A DNA stretch of 64,000 bases, from the NCBI RefSeq assembly GCF_030689025.1, contig NZ_JAUYWA010000014.1, forward strand, positions 1-64,000, read 5' to 3'. Below, piece after piece: positions 34,394 to 42,505 of this stretch. This DNA comes from Oceanobacter sp. 1_MG-2023 (GTDB lineage Bacteria > Pseudomonadota > Gammaproteobacteria > Pseudomonadales > Oceanobacteraceae). The notes beneath the pieces were generated by a model that was not told the origin of the DNA, ran no database searches, and worked only from the letters and a program-made list of their open reading frames with translations. The position numbers and the translations under genes are program-made. Positions within the stretch are counted from its first letter, which is position 1; the number at the start of each line of letters is the position of its first letter.

Positions 34394-37130
34394 ATGGAAA
34401 TAGACCTGAAACACGAAGCCCAACAATACATTTCCAGCCAGTACTTCTGGGCAAGCAGTCCAATGGAAGTGAGAAAAGGCAGCCCGTCCCCCACATTCAT
34501 GCTGAAAGTCGCACGAGCCATTAGTGAAGCCAGCGATTCACTGATCGACGAATGCCTGAACTTGCCAGATTGCCAGTGCTGGTTTCTGAAATGGAGTCTG
34601 CTGCTTCGCAGCCACTGCAGCGATGCTCAGTTAGAGCTGATTGTGTTACATCCCAATAGCGATGAGCACTTCATACAACAATTGGGGTTTATGATCCCTC
34701 AATGGTTCCAGCAGCTCGAAAGCAAAGGACGAATGACCGAGCAAGTAAAGGCCCTGTGCGGAGCCGAACTGAAAGACCTGCGCCTTCAAATTGAAGAAGA
34801 CACCCGCCAAATAGCCGCCATCACACTGCTCTCGGAAAGCATGTATTCAGGCCTATTAAGTCTGCGTTGGACATTACGCACCTGGTATCCGGGCTCAACC
34901 GTGGAAGAGCGCCGTTTTCTGATTGCGCCGGTGCACCCTCTGTTTGCCGAGTTTGCTTTGAACCGGGCCTGTGCAACCGGCAAGAAAATAGACATCGATG
35001 CAATGGCGGACTTTATTCCGCAATTGTCTGAACAGCAGTTAACCCTTCTCGCCAATTCAGGAGCACGTCAGGCTCGCGTGAGGGCAGCGTCCGACAAGCA
35101 GTGTCCATTGGAATTATTGATTCAGCTGAGCCAGGACAAAAGCAAACCGGTTCGGGAAGCGGCGTTGCGCCAGCTGCCACTGGAATATCACCCAAAACAA
35201 AAGCCAGCCAGGAAATCCCCAGGCAAAAAGAACACATCGTCGAAGAACACATCAACGAAAGACACAGGCATTCAGGAAACCAGCTTCATCAACAGCCTGT
35301 TATCAGATGCCCTGAGCAGCGACGACCTGATCAATGTCGTCCGCAATGGTGATGCGCTCAGTGTTTGTACTGCCACACTGCACAACAACACCAATGCGGA
35401 AATCATCGCCATTGCAGAAACCCGCCAGTTACCCGAATGGGCTCAGCTCGGTATCGCCAGACACACCCGCAACGCCGAGCGAATCAATCAGCTGATGACC
35501 ACCTGGGACGAACACGTCCTTATTGCGCTGGCCACTAACCCTAACCTGACGCCCGAACAGGCACTGGGCATGATTGGTCCGAACAACTGGGTCAACGCCC
35601 AGATAGGCAACCAATTCATCGACAACAACGACATACTGGATCGCATTGCCGAACTGGATGACTGGAAACAGGATCTCCCCGTACTGAGAGACCATTCCAC
35701 TACGGTCAAATCGCTGCAGGAAACGTTTCGTAAACGTACACTGGGCTACGCCCTGATTGACCGCTTGATGGCCCGCAATCCCAAGTGTCCAAAAACCTTT
35801 TATCGCAAATTGGTGTATTACGTTCCCGATGACCTGCAACAGAACCCGGTTTACGCGCTGCATCTGCTGGAATCCGGCCAAGCCGTATCACCATCCAGAC
35901 ACAAGCTCCCGTATGCTTTCAAAGAAAGATTGGAAATCATTTTTGACGACATGATGGCATCAGAAACGTACTCCAAACTGATAAGAGAAGCGATCGGATA
36001 CCAGTACCTCAACCCCCAACCACGTCAACCAAATTGCGATAACTGCGGATCGTTACCTGCACAGGGCATTGCTGAACAGTGGAATGCATCTTCACAGCGA
36101 ATTTGTTTATCAAATCATTGCCGCCGTTGGTTCTGTTACTCTGCGCAAAGCCCTGGTCAAACATCCCCAACAACCAGCCTCCGACGAATTAATTCTGTTG
36201 CTGACCAACGACAAGGACAGCTCCATTCGCCAGTCCGCCTCCATTGAAGCTGCCCGCCGCGGACTGATCAAATCCTTCACCCCCGACAAAACCAGCCTGA
36301 AATCCCTTGGTAACAAGGCTGCCCGCATCGATTTGGCAAAGAACAGCAATGACCTGGAAATTCTGCAGATGCTCTGCAACGACAAACTGCCAGCTGTGCG
36401 CAGGGAGGTAGCTAGAAGAGAACAGATCCTGCCATTACAGAACCTGCTCCAACTCGCAACCGATAGCGATGAATATGTCCAAAGATATGCGATCTATACC
36501 CTAAATGAAGATATCAAGAACGACAGTGGCGAACTGCACCAGCAGTTTCAAAGCGAGTTAACGGGGCTTTTACAAGATGAGCAATGCCCGGCAAAACTCA
36601 GAGCCCTTGCACTGGCACACTGCGAAGACGGCCAACTGGTTGACCAATACTGGCAGCACGAATCGATTCGGGCCGAATTTCTCACCGATACTGGTGATAG
36701 ATTCCTGTCGCCGCACAGTCATTCTTCATTGATGCGGCATTACCTGGACGCAGAACCCTTCGACGGAGAAAAATTCAAGGCCTGCTATCGCCTGCAAAGT
36801 CTGACCTTTGAACAAATCGACATGACTTTAAGCCGCTACCCCAAAGCCGCAAACGAGATGTATGACAAATTGCAATATGAAGGTTACCTGAGGGAAGAAT
36901 TGCACCGAGCAGAAGAAGTATTGGCCTTCCTGATAGCCAATTACCAATCATATATTCATCCCCAAGAAGCTCCCGAATGGGCAAAAGATCGCAAGGAAAA
37001 ACTTGCCAAAGCCATTGCGGCCTACCCGGATCTGGAACCCTTCAAAGCCTTCGTTGTAAGTATTCCCAGTCGCAAAAACGTCATGCACAGCATACTGGCG
37101 CAAGCTGAAGAGTTAGTCGTTAACTGCTGA
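34394..37130 (+). pseudogene. Large repeat protein, paralogue B, frameshifted in a C5 tract
   Basis: A tandem duplicate of paralogue A. Reading from ATG 34394 (AGGAG eight bases upstream) gives 541 residues matching A, then loses homology after the five Cs at 36013-36017 and stops at 36247. Homology resumes in the next frame from 36018 (NHVNQIAITADRYLH against NEANRLAITDDRHIH in A) and continues to 37130. Deleting one C yields a 911-residue protein without other interruptions. Shared blocks include LPEWAQLGIAR, NPKCPKTFYRK and LGNKAARIDLAK. A Lys/Thr-rich insert (about 275-292) is unique to B. The break may be a real mutation, phase variation or a sequencing error; the rest of the gene is well preserved. 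Confidence 0.78.
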
Positions 37131-37137
37131 TTTTCTG

Positions 37138-37178
37138 ATCGGATCATAAGGAGTCAGTCCCTTTATGATCCGATTTTT
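37138..37178 (+). terminator. Strong intrinsic terminator of the MoxR cassette
   Basis: A perfect 12-base stem, ATCGGATCATAA (37138-37149) and TTATGATCCGAT (37163-37174), is followed by TTTTTA. It begins eight bases after the last stop and should isolate the cassette from hpaG1. Confidence 0.9.
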
Positions 37179-37231
37179 ACCCACCGCTTGTGTCGTTAGC
37201 GTTTCAGCCAATCTGTAGCCCACCACAATAA

Positions 37232-37290
37232 TTAACATATTAACTTATTGACTTTTTCCTCCCTAAACGCAAAACTAATTAATATGTAAA
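37232..37290 (+). promoter_or_regulatory. hpaG leader with two putative HpaR operators
   Basis: TTAACATATTAA (37232-37243) and TTAATATGTAAA (37279-37290) match the motif found before hpaE, hpaR and the aldehyde dehydrogenase gene. Between them lies a good -35, TTGACT (37248-37253), but no good -10 at 17 bases, which would suit an activator-dependent promoter. The hpaG1 start is 110 bases further on. Confidence 0.65.
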
Positions 37291-37399
37291 CGAAAAAGAA
37301 TTCGTCCGGTTATGGACGCGTTCTGGTGTTTCTCACCGCTCTGTTTTAGTAGCGGTGCCTGCAGCACAACTAATAAAAACCCGATCTGGAGATCTCGCC

Positions 37400-38164
37400 A
37401 TGAGGCATTGCCGCATCCTGAAGGATGGCGTCGCCACCGAGGTGACTTTGGCCACCGCTGACACTCAGGACCTCACCAACGAAACTGTTTTACCTGCCAC
37501 GACCGGCACTGTTTTTGGTATCGCCCTGAACGACAAAAGCCTGTACGCCAAACTGGAACCGTCTTTCAGCGAAAAGCCGCATGTGAATCCGCCAACGCGT
37601 CCGGTTCTGCACATCAAAACCGACAATACCCACATTGGTTACGGCGCGGCGATTCCTGCCCCAGCGGATGGCACGCCGGTTTACGCTGGCCCATCCATCG
37701 GCATCGTGATTGGCAAACAAACCACCCGTGTAAGCGAAGCCGAGGCGCTGGAATTCGTCGGCGGCTACACCGTGGTCAACGAAGTCTCTCTGGTCGAAAC
37801 TTCGTTCTATCGCCCGGCGGTGAAAGCCAAGTGCCGCGATGGCTTCTGTCCCATCGGCCCCTGGGTTGTGGATGCGGCTGACGTTGCCAACGTGGCAGCA
37901 CTGTCCATCGTCACTTCTATTAATGGTGAAAAGGTTCACGCCACCAACACTGACCAGCTGCGCGCTGGCGTAGCCGAGCTGGTGAGTTATCTGAGCAGCT
38001 TTATGACCCTGGAAGCCGGAGACTTGATCATTGCCGGTACTCCAGAGCGTACCGATGCCCTCTATCTGAAGGCTGGCGATACCGTATCCATCAACATCGA
38101 ATCTGTCGGTGTACTGGAAAACCCTGTTGTTAACGAAGCAACCATTGATGCGGCACAAGGCTGA
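37400..38164 (+). CDS. hpaG1: Homoprotocatechuate pathway decarboxylase/isomerase, subunit or domain 1
   Basis: A 254-residue fumarylacetoacetate-hydrolase-fold protein. It corresponds to the N-terminal half of the E. coli bifunctional HpaG; in pseudomonads and here the halves are separate genes. It acts with HpaG2 to decarboxylate 5-oxopent-3-ene-1,2,5-tricarboxylate and isomerise 2-hydroxyhepta-2,4-dienedioate. Family segments include EALEFVGGYTVVNEVSL (about 114-130) and LEAGDLIIAGTPERTD (about 212-227). GGAG lies eight bases before ATG 37400. The metal-binding Glu-x-Glu motif of active FAH enzymes is clearer in HpaG2 than here. Confidence 0.88.
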   Translation: MRHCRILKDGVATEVTLATADTQDLTNETVLPATTGTVFGIALNDKSLYAKLEPSFSEKPHVNPPTRPVLHIKTDNTHIGYGAAIPAPADGTPVYAGPSIGIVIGKQTTRVSEAEALEFVGGYTVVNEVSLVETSFYRPAVKAKCRDGFCPIGPWVVDAADVANVAALSIVTSINGEKVHATNTDQLRAGVAELVSYLSSFMTLEAGDLIIAGTPERTDALYLKAGDTVSINIESVGVLENPVVNEATIDAAQG

Positions 38165-38175
38165 GGAGAACAGAC

Positions 38176-38949
38176 ATGAAACGCGCACGTATTCTGGTCG
38201 ACGACCAGCTCACCGACGTCACCGTCAATGACAGCCACAATGCCGTATTGGCCGATGGCACTGTGATCGCAGAAACCGAAGCCAACTGGCAGCCACCTTG
38301 CACCGGCAAGATGTTTGTCCTGGGCCTGAACTACGCCGACCACGCTGCCGAACTGGCATTCAAGGCACCGGAAGAACCCCTGGTCTTCCTGAAAGCTCCC
38401 AACACCCTGCTGGGCCATCGCCAAAACACCTATCGCCCCGACCAGGTTGACTACATGCACTATGAGTGCGAACTGGTGGCGGTGATTGGCAAAACGGCCA
38501 AAAACGTTTCCCGTGCCGAGGCCATGGACTACATCGGCGGCTACACTGTGGGTAACGACTACGCCATCCGCGACTATCTGGAAAACTATTACCGCCCCAA
38601 CCTGCGCGTCAAAAGCCGCGATACCTGCACCCCCCTGGGCCCTTACATCATCGACGCAGCAGACGTTGCCGACCCGCATAACCTCGCCCTGCGCACTTAC
38701 ATTAACGGTGAGCTGAAGCAGGAAGGGTCCACCAAAGATATGGTGTTCAATATTCCGTTTCTGGTCGAGTACCTGAGCGCCATCATGACACTGGAACCCG
38801 GAGACATGATTTTCACCGGCACTCCGGAGGGTTTGGCCGACGTACAACCGGGTGACGAAATCGTGACCGAAGTCGAAGGGGTGGGTCGTCTGGTGAATTA
38901 CATCATCAACGAAAGCCAGTACCTGAAATCCCTGACCACGGAGGCTTGA
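38176..38949 (+). CDS. hpaG2: Homoprotocatechuate pathway decarboxylase/isomerase, subunit or domain 2
   Basis: A 257-residue FAH-family enzyme equivalent to the C-terminal half of HpaG. The catalytic metal site is intact: YECELVAVIGK (about 96-106) supplies the Glu-x-Glu pair, and GGYTVGNDYAIRD (about 120-132) the Asp. VLGLNYADHAAEL near residue 48 is the typical family start. It begins 11 bases after hpaG1 and is followed by hpaH after three bases, within the right-arm operon. Confidence 0.92.
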   Translation: MKRARILVDDQLTDVTVNDSHNAVLADGTVIAETEANWQPPCTGKMFVLGLNYADHAAELAFKAPEEPLVFLKAPNTLLGHRQNTYRPDQVDYMHYECELVAVIGKTAKNVSRAEAMDYIGGYTVGNDYAIRDYLENYYRPNLRVKSRDTCTPLGPYIIDAADVADPHNLALRTYINGELKQEGSTKDMVFNIPFLVEYLSAIMTLEPGDMIFTGTPEGLADVQPGDEIVTEVEGVGRLVNYIINESQYLKSLTTEA

Positions 38950-38952
38950 GTC

Positions 38953-39756
38953 ATGCTGTCTGAAGACACCATCAAAGACTGTGCCGCACAGCTGCATCAG
39001 GCGGAAAAAGAACGCCAGCAAATCCGCCAGATCTCGCTGCAACACCCGGACATTACCATCCCGGATGCCTACCGGATCCAGAGTGAGTGGCTGAGCCTGA
39101 AACTGGCCGAAGGCCGCAAGGTGATCGGCCATAAAATTGGCCTGACCTCCCGTGCCATGCAAATGTCTTCCCAGATAGATGAGCCGGATTACGGCACCCT
39201 GCTGGACGACATGCTGTTCCAGGATGCGGCGGAAATCCCTACCGATCGTTTTATTGTGCCGCGCATCGAAGTAGAGCTGGCGTTTATCCTGAAAGCGCCG
39301 TTGAACGGGCCAAACTGCACCATTTTTGATGTCTACAACGCCACCGATTATGTGATACCGGCGCTGGAACTGATCGACGCCCGTAGCCAGTCCATCGACC
39401 CTCAATCCGGTCGCCCGCGCAAGGTGTTTGATACCATTGCGGATAACGCCGCCAATGCCGGGATCATTCTCGGTGGCCGCCCGATCAAACCGATGGATAT
39501 CGATCTGCGCCGCGTCAGTGCCATCATGTACCGCAACGGCGTGATTGAAGAAACCGGCGTGGCAGCCGGAGTACTCAACCACCCGGCCAATGGTGTCGCC
39601 TGGCTGGCCAACCGCCTGCACCCGTACGGCATTACGCTGGAGCCGGGGCAGATTATTCTGGCAGGGTCCTTTACCCGTCCGGTCGCCGCCCGCAAGGGGG
39701 ACACCTTTCAAGTCGATTATGGCGAGCTTGGGCAAATCAGCTGCTACTTCAAATAA
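38953..39756 (+). CDS. hpaH: 2-oxo-hept-4-ene-1,7-dioate hydratase
   Basis: A 267-residue hydratase of the MhpD/HpaH family. It adds water to 2-oxo-hept-4-ene-1,7-dioate to give 4-hydroxy-2-oxoheptane-1,7-dioate, using Mg2+. Conserved elements are [14 protein letters not shown] (about 57-70), the acidic metal-binding segment IEVELAFIL (about 105-113) and NPxANG-like [13 protein letters not shown] (about 213-225). Its ATG follows hpaG2 by three bases. The cytoplasmic enzyme supplies HpaI, encoded next. Confidence 0.93.
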   Translation: MLSEDTIKDCAAQLHQAEKERQQIRQISLQHPDITIPDAYRIQSEWLSLKLAEGRKVIGHKIGLTSRAMQMSSQIDEPDYGTLLDDMLFQDAAEIPTDRFIVPRIEVELAFILKAPLNGPNCTIFDVYNATDYVIPALELIDARSQSIDPQSGRPRKVFDTIADNAANAGIILGGRPIKPMDIDLRRVSAIMYRNGVIEETGVAAGVLNHPANGVAWLANRLHPYGITLEPGQIILAGSFTRPVAARKGDTFQVDYGELGQISCYFK

Positions 39757-39840
39757 TAGCGACTGCGCAGGAGCGCGGGAGCCAGGAACACAAGAATCGA
39801 AGGCTGGTTGCAGGCTTCGATTCCCAATCAAGGAGACGGT

Positions 39841-40650
39841 ATGTCTGCCCCCATCAATACATTCAAGCAAGCGATCCAGACCGGCCAACAGGCACAGATC
39901 GGTTTGTGGCTCGGGCTGGCCAACAGCTACACCGCCCAGCTGATTGCCGGGGCCGGTTTCGACTGGCTGCTGATCGATGCCGAACACGCCCCGAACGACC
40001 TGCAGACCATACTCGGCCAATTACAGGCGATGGCACCGTATCCGGTAACCCCCATTGTCCGCCCGGCCTGGCCGGATAGCGTTCGGATCAAACAGATTCT
40101 CGACCTCGGTGCCCAGACCATTCTGGCCCCAATGGTGGAATCCGGCCAACAGGCCGCCGACGTTGTCGCGGCAACCCGTTACCCTCCGGCAGGTATTCGC
40201 GGGGTTGGCAGTGCCCTGGCACGGGCATCAGAATTTAACCGCACGGCCGACTATCTCCACACCGCCAACCAGCAGATGTGTGTTTTAATCCAGATTGAAA
40301 CCCCCGCCGGGGTTGCTGCACTGGATGATATTCTGGCGGTTGATGGTGTCGACGGCGTGTTTATTGGTCCGTCCGACCTGAGTGCCGCCATGGGCCATAT
40401 TGGTAACCCGGCGCATCCCGACGTACAGGCCGTGATTGAAGCATCCATTGCCAAAATCGTCGCCGCTGGCAAAGCCCCCGGCATCCTGATTGCCGACAAG
40501 ACACTGGCCAAGCGCTATATTGAACTGGGTACCCTGTTTGTCGGTGTGGGTACCGATACCGGACTGTTGGTGAAATCCACCACCGGGCTGGCGGCTGAGT
40601 TCAAGGCGACCATTGCAGCGCCGACGCAAGAAAAAGGCTCCGTGTATTAA
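39841..40650 (+). CDS. hpaI: 4-hydroxy-2-oxo-heptane-1,7-dioate aldolase
   Basis: A 269-residue class II pyruvate aldolase (HpcH/HpaI family) that splits 4-hydroxy-2-oxoheptanedioate into pyruvate and succinic semialdehyde. Visible motifs are [10 protein letters not shown] (about 42-51, catalytic His), the metal ligand in [14 protein letters not shown] (about 150-163) and [11 protein letters not shown] (about 174-184). An ideal AAGGAGACGGT precedes ATG 39841. An 84-base gap separates it from hpaH, but both face the same way. The aldehyde product is probably consumed by the dehydrogenase at 42506. Confidence 0.93.
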   Translation: MSAPINTFKQAIQTGQQAQIGLWLGLANSYTAQLIAGAGFDWLLIDAEHAPNDLQTILGQLQAMAPYPVTPIVRPAWPDSVRIKQILDLGAQTILAPMVESGQQAADVVAATRYPPAGIRGVGSALARASEFNRTADYLHTANQQMCVLIQIETPAGVAALDDILAVDGVDGVFIGPSDLSAAMGHIGNPAHPDVQAVIEASIAKIVAAGKAPGILIADKTLAKRYIELGTLFVGVGTDTGLLVKSTTGLAAEFKATIAAPTQEKGSVY

Positions 40651-40722
40651 CACGGGCCAACCTCGGCACGCATCGCCCGACATGGTTCAATAACAATAAA
40701 ACAACAATAAAAAGAATCACTT

Positions 40723-41655
40723 ATGCCTATTAACCATCTTAACGAATGGATCCCAAACATCGTGATTGGCCAGGATTACGACCAACACTATCGGGATGCC
40801 AACATCCACTTCGATGTATTGGGTCGCATGGCCGACTTTTTTGGCCGCGACATGCCGGTGCACCTTCACGCCCAGTTTCTGCAAATTCATCTGATCAAAG
40901 CCGGTGACACCCATTTTCACATTGATGAACAGGTGTATCACTGCCAGGGGGCCTGCTGCTTCCTGACCCCTGCTGCGGTGCCTCACTCATTCATGACCGA
41001 GCGAGACGCCAACGGGTATGTCCTCACCGTCAATCAGTCGCTGATCTGGCAGCTGCTGCGCGACAGCCAGAACAGCCAGATAGAAGCCGAGCGGATTCAG
41101 CCCATCGGCATTGAACAGCGGCTACTCAGCGACAAGGACACACACGCTTGGCACCGCATTACCCATATTTTCCAGATGCTGCAGGATGAATGGGACACCC
41201 CTTCCCCGGATCGCACCTTTGCGCTGGAATCGCTGGTGCGGCTGCTATTGCTGCAACTGTTGCGGCTGGCACCGGAAGCCTCGGCCTCACACACAGTCAA
41301 CAGCGAAGAACTGCGCCAGTTCCGCCGCTTTTCCCTGCTGGTTGAGCACGAATACCGCCAGCGCTGGCCATTGGGTCATTACTGCGCAGCGCTGGGAGTC
41401 AGCGAAAGCTACCTGCACCAGATCTGCCATCGAGTAGCCAACTGCCCACCCAAGCGATTGATTCACGACCGCATACTGCAAGAATGCAAACGCCTGTTGC
41501 TGTACTCGAACAAATCGATCAATGACATCGGCTTTGATCTCGGCTTTCTTGATCCATCGTATTTCTCGCGGTTTTTCCGTAAACAAACCGGACTGACCCC
41601 GCGAGACTTTAGACAACCGGCCAACCAGCCCAGCCAGCGCCCGGCCTTCACCTGA
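40723..41655 (+). CDS. hpaA: AraC-family activator of 4-hydroxyphenylacetate catabolism
   Basis: A 310-residue AraC/XylS regulator with an N-terminal cupin-like effector domain (about 15-120, with histidine-rich HFHIDEQVYHCQGACCFLTP) and a C-terminal double HTH (about 210-300): LGHYCAALGVSESYLHQICH and INDIGFDLGFLDPSYFSRFF. The family place matches HpaA, which activates the hydroxylase genes in response to 4-hydroxyphenylacetate. It lies directly after hpaI and before hpaR. No AraC binding site can be assigned without experiment. Confidence 0.88.
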   Translation: MPINHLNEWIPNIVIGQDYDQHYRDANIHFDVLGRMADFFGRDMPVHLHAQFLQIHLIKAGDTHFHIDEQVYHCQGACCFLTPAAVPHSFMTERDANGYVLTVNQSLIWQLLRDSQNSQIEAERIQPIGIEQRLLSDKDTHAWHRITHIFQMLQDEWDTPSPDRTFALESLVRLLLLQLLRLAPEASASHTVNSEELRQFRRFSLLVEHEYRQRWPLGHYCAALGVSESYLHQICHRVANCPPKRLIHDRILQECKRLLLYSNKSINDIGFDLGFLDPSYFSRFFRKQTGLTPRDFRQPANQPSQRPAFT

Positions 41656-41705
41656 GCCTTACGCTGTCTTTTTGATTCATATGCGCTATTATTTTACCCA
41701 TCTAC

Positions 41706-41717
41706 TTAATATATTAA
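41706..41717 (+). promoter_or_regulatory. Putative HpaR operator in the hpaR leader
   Basis: A perfect palindrome, TTAATATATTAA, identical to one before hpaE. A TATTAT box lies at 41687-41692, so the palindrome would cover the start of transcription, consistent with autorepression of hpaR. Confidence 0.68.
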
Positions 41718-41829
41718 TGAGATGGTTTTTTCTGAACACCCTGTATTGCTCCTGCTGGCAACCGACATCGACAAAGATGAAGGCAGCGGCCACGGCAGCT
41801 CTCAAAACCACAGCACGGAACCGCCCCCA

Positions 41830-42252
41830 ATGCGCAAGTTTGATGACTCCATTCCCCTGAAACTCCTCAAGGCCCGAGAATCCACCATGGCTTTTTTCCG
41901 CCCGGTGTTACAGGAAATCGGCCTGACCGAACAACAGTGGCGCGTGATTCGTGCCCTTAATGAACATCATGAGCTGGAATCCAAACAACTGGCCGAACTG
42001 TGCTGCATTCTCAGCCCCAGCCTGACCGGCATCATCAACCGGCTGGAAGCCCAGGACTACCTCAAGCGCCGCAAGTCGACCGAAGACCAGCGCCGTGTCC
42101 TGATAAGCCTGAGCGAAAAAGCCAAAATCATGTTTGCCAACGTCAGCCCACGTCTGGAAGGCTGCTACGAAACCATGACCAACCAGCTATCACCCGAAAA
42201 GATGCAACAACTAAAAGAATTGCTGGACGAAATCATCAAACTGGAACGATAA
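41830..42252 (+). CDS. hpaR: MarR-family repressor of homoprotocatechuate degradation
   Basis: A 140-residue MarR regulator closely patterned on HpaR: PLKLLKARESTMAFFRPVLQ at the start, the winged helix with LAELCCILSPSLTGIINRLE (about 54-73) and the wing YLKRRKSTEDQRRVLISLS. HpaR represses the meta-cleavage operon until homoprotocatechuate or a relative is bound. ATG 41830 gives the family length; an in-frame ATG at 41722 would add 36 unrelated residues. It sits between hpaA and the aldehyde dehydrogenase. The palindrome in its leader and in three other promoters is probably its operator. Confidence 0.9.
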   Translation: MRKFDDSIPLKLLKARESTMAFFRPVLQEIGLTEQQWRVIRALNEHHELESKQLAELCCILSPSLTGIINRLEAQDYLKRRKSTEDQRRVLISLSEKAKIMFANVSPRLEGCYETMTNQLSPEKMQQLKELLDEIIKLER

Positions 42253-42372
42253 CGTCCCCTGGCTCGCGGCATTGCTACGCTGGCCAGCAGTCTGCCACCT
42301 GCATCTCATTTTCACGGCCTGTTCCCGGCGCTTCTGCCTCTCCCTTTTCTGCAAGAGCGTTTGGTTCTCGCA

Positions 42373-42417
42373 TTGACAATAGATAATATGTTAATTATAT
42401 TTTACTTAATATATTCA
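42373..42417 (+). promoter_or_regulatory. Promoter of the dehydrogenase operon with two putative HpaR operators
   Basis: TTGACA (42373-42378), a 17-base spacer and TATATT (42396-42401) form a strong sigma-70 promoter. The spacer contains ATAATATGTTAA (42383-42394), and TTAATATATTCA (42406-42417) covers the expected start site. The same geometry is found on the other strand before hpaE. Confidence 0.8.
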
Positions 42418-42505
42418 TTAAAATAAAAACAAGACCAGAAGTTCCAGCACCGGGCCAGAATGCCCGGCAAGCTCATCCACTCAATACAGAACAGAAGGCT
42501 CAACC

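Noticed and set aside
29429..37130. Classical RavA-ViaA or VMAP ternary system
   Set aside because: The VWA protein has the DUF2201-like layout with a degenerate protease motif, and the third component consists of duplicated repeat proteins; I cannot match it to either described system.
38062..40020. 652-codon open frame on the minus strand
   Set aside because: It lies fully antisense to hpaG1, hpaG2, hpaH and hpaI, which have intact family motifs. Its translation has no recognisable domain and is explained by codon bias of the real genes.
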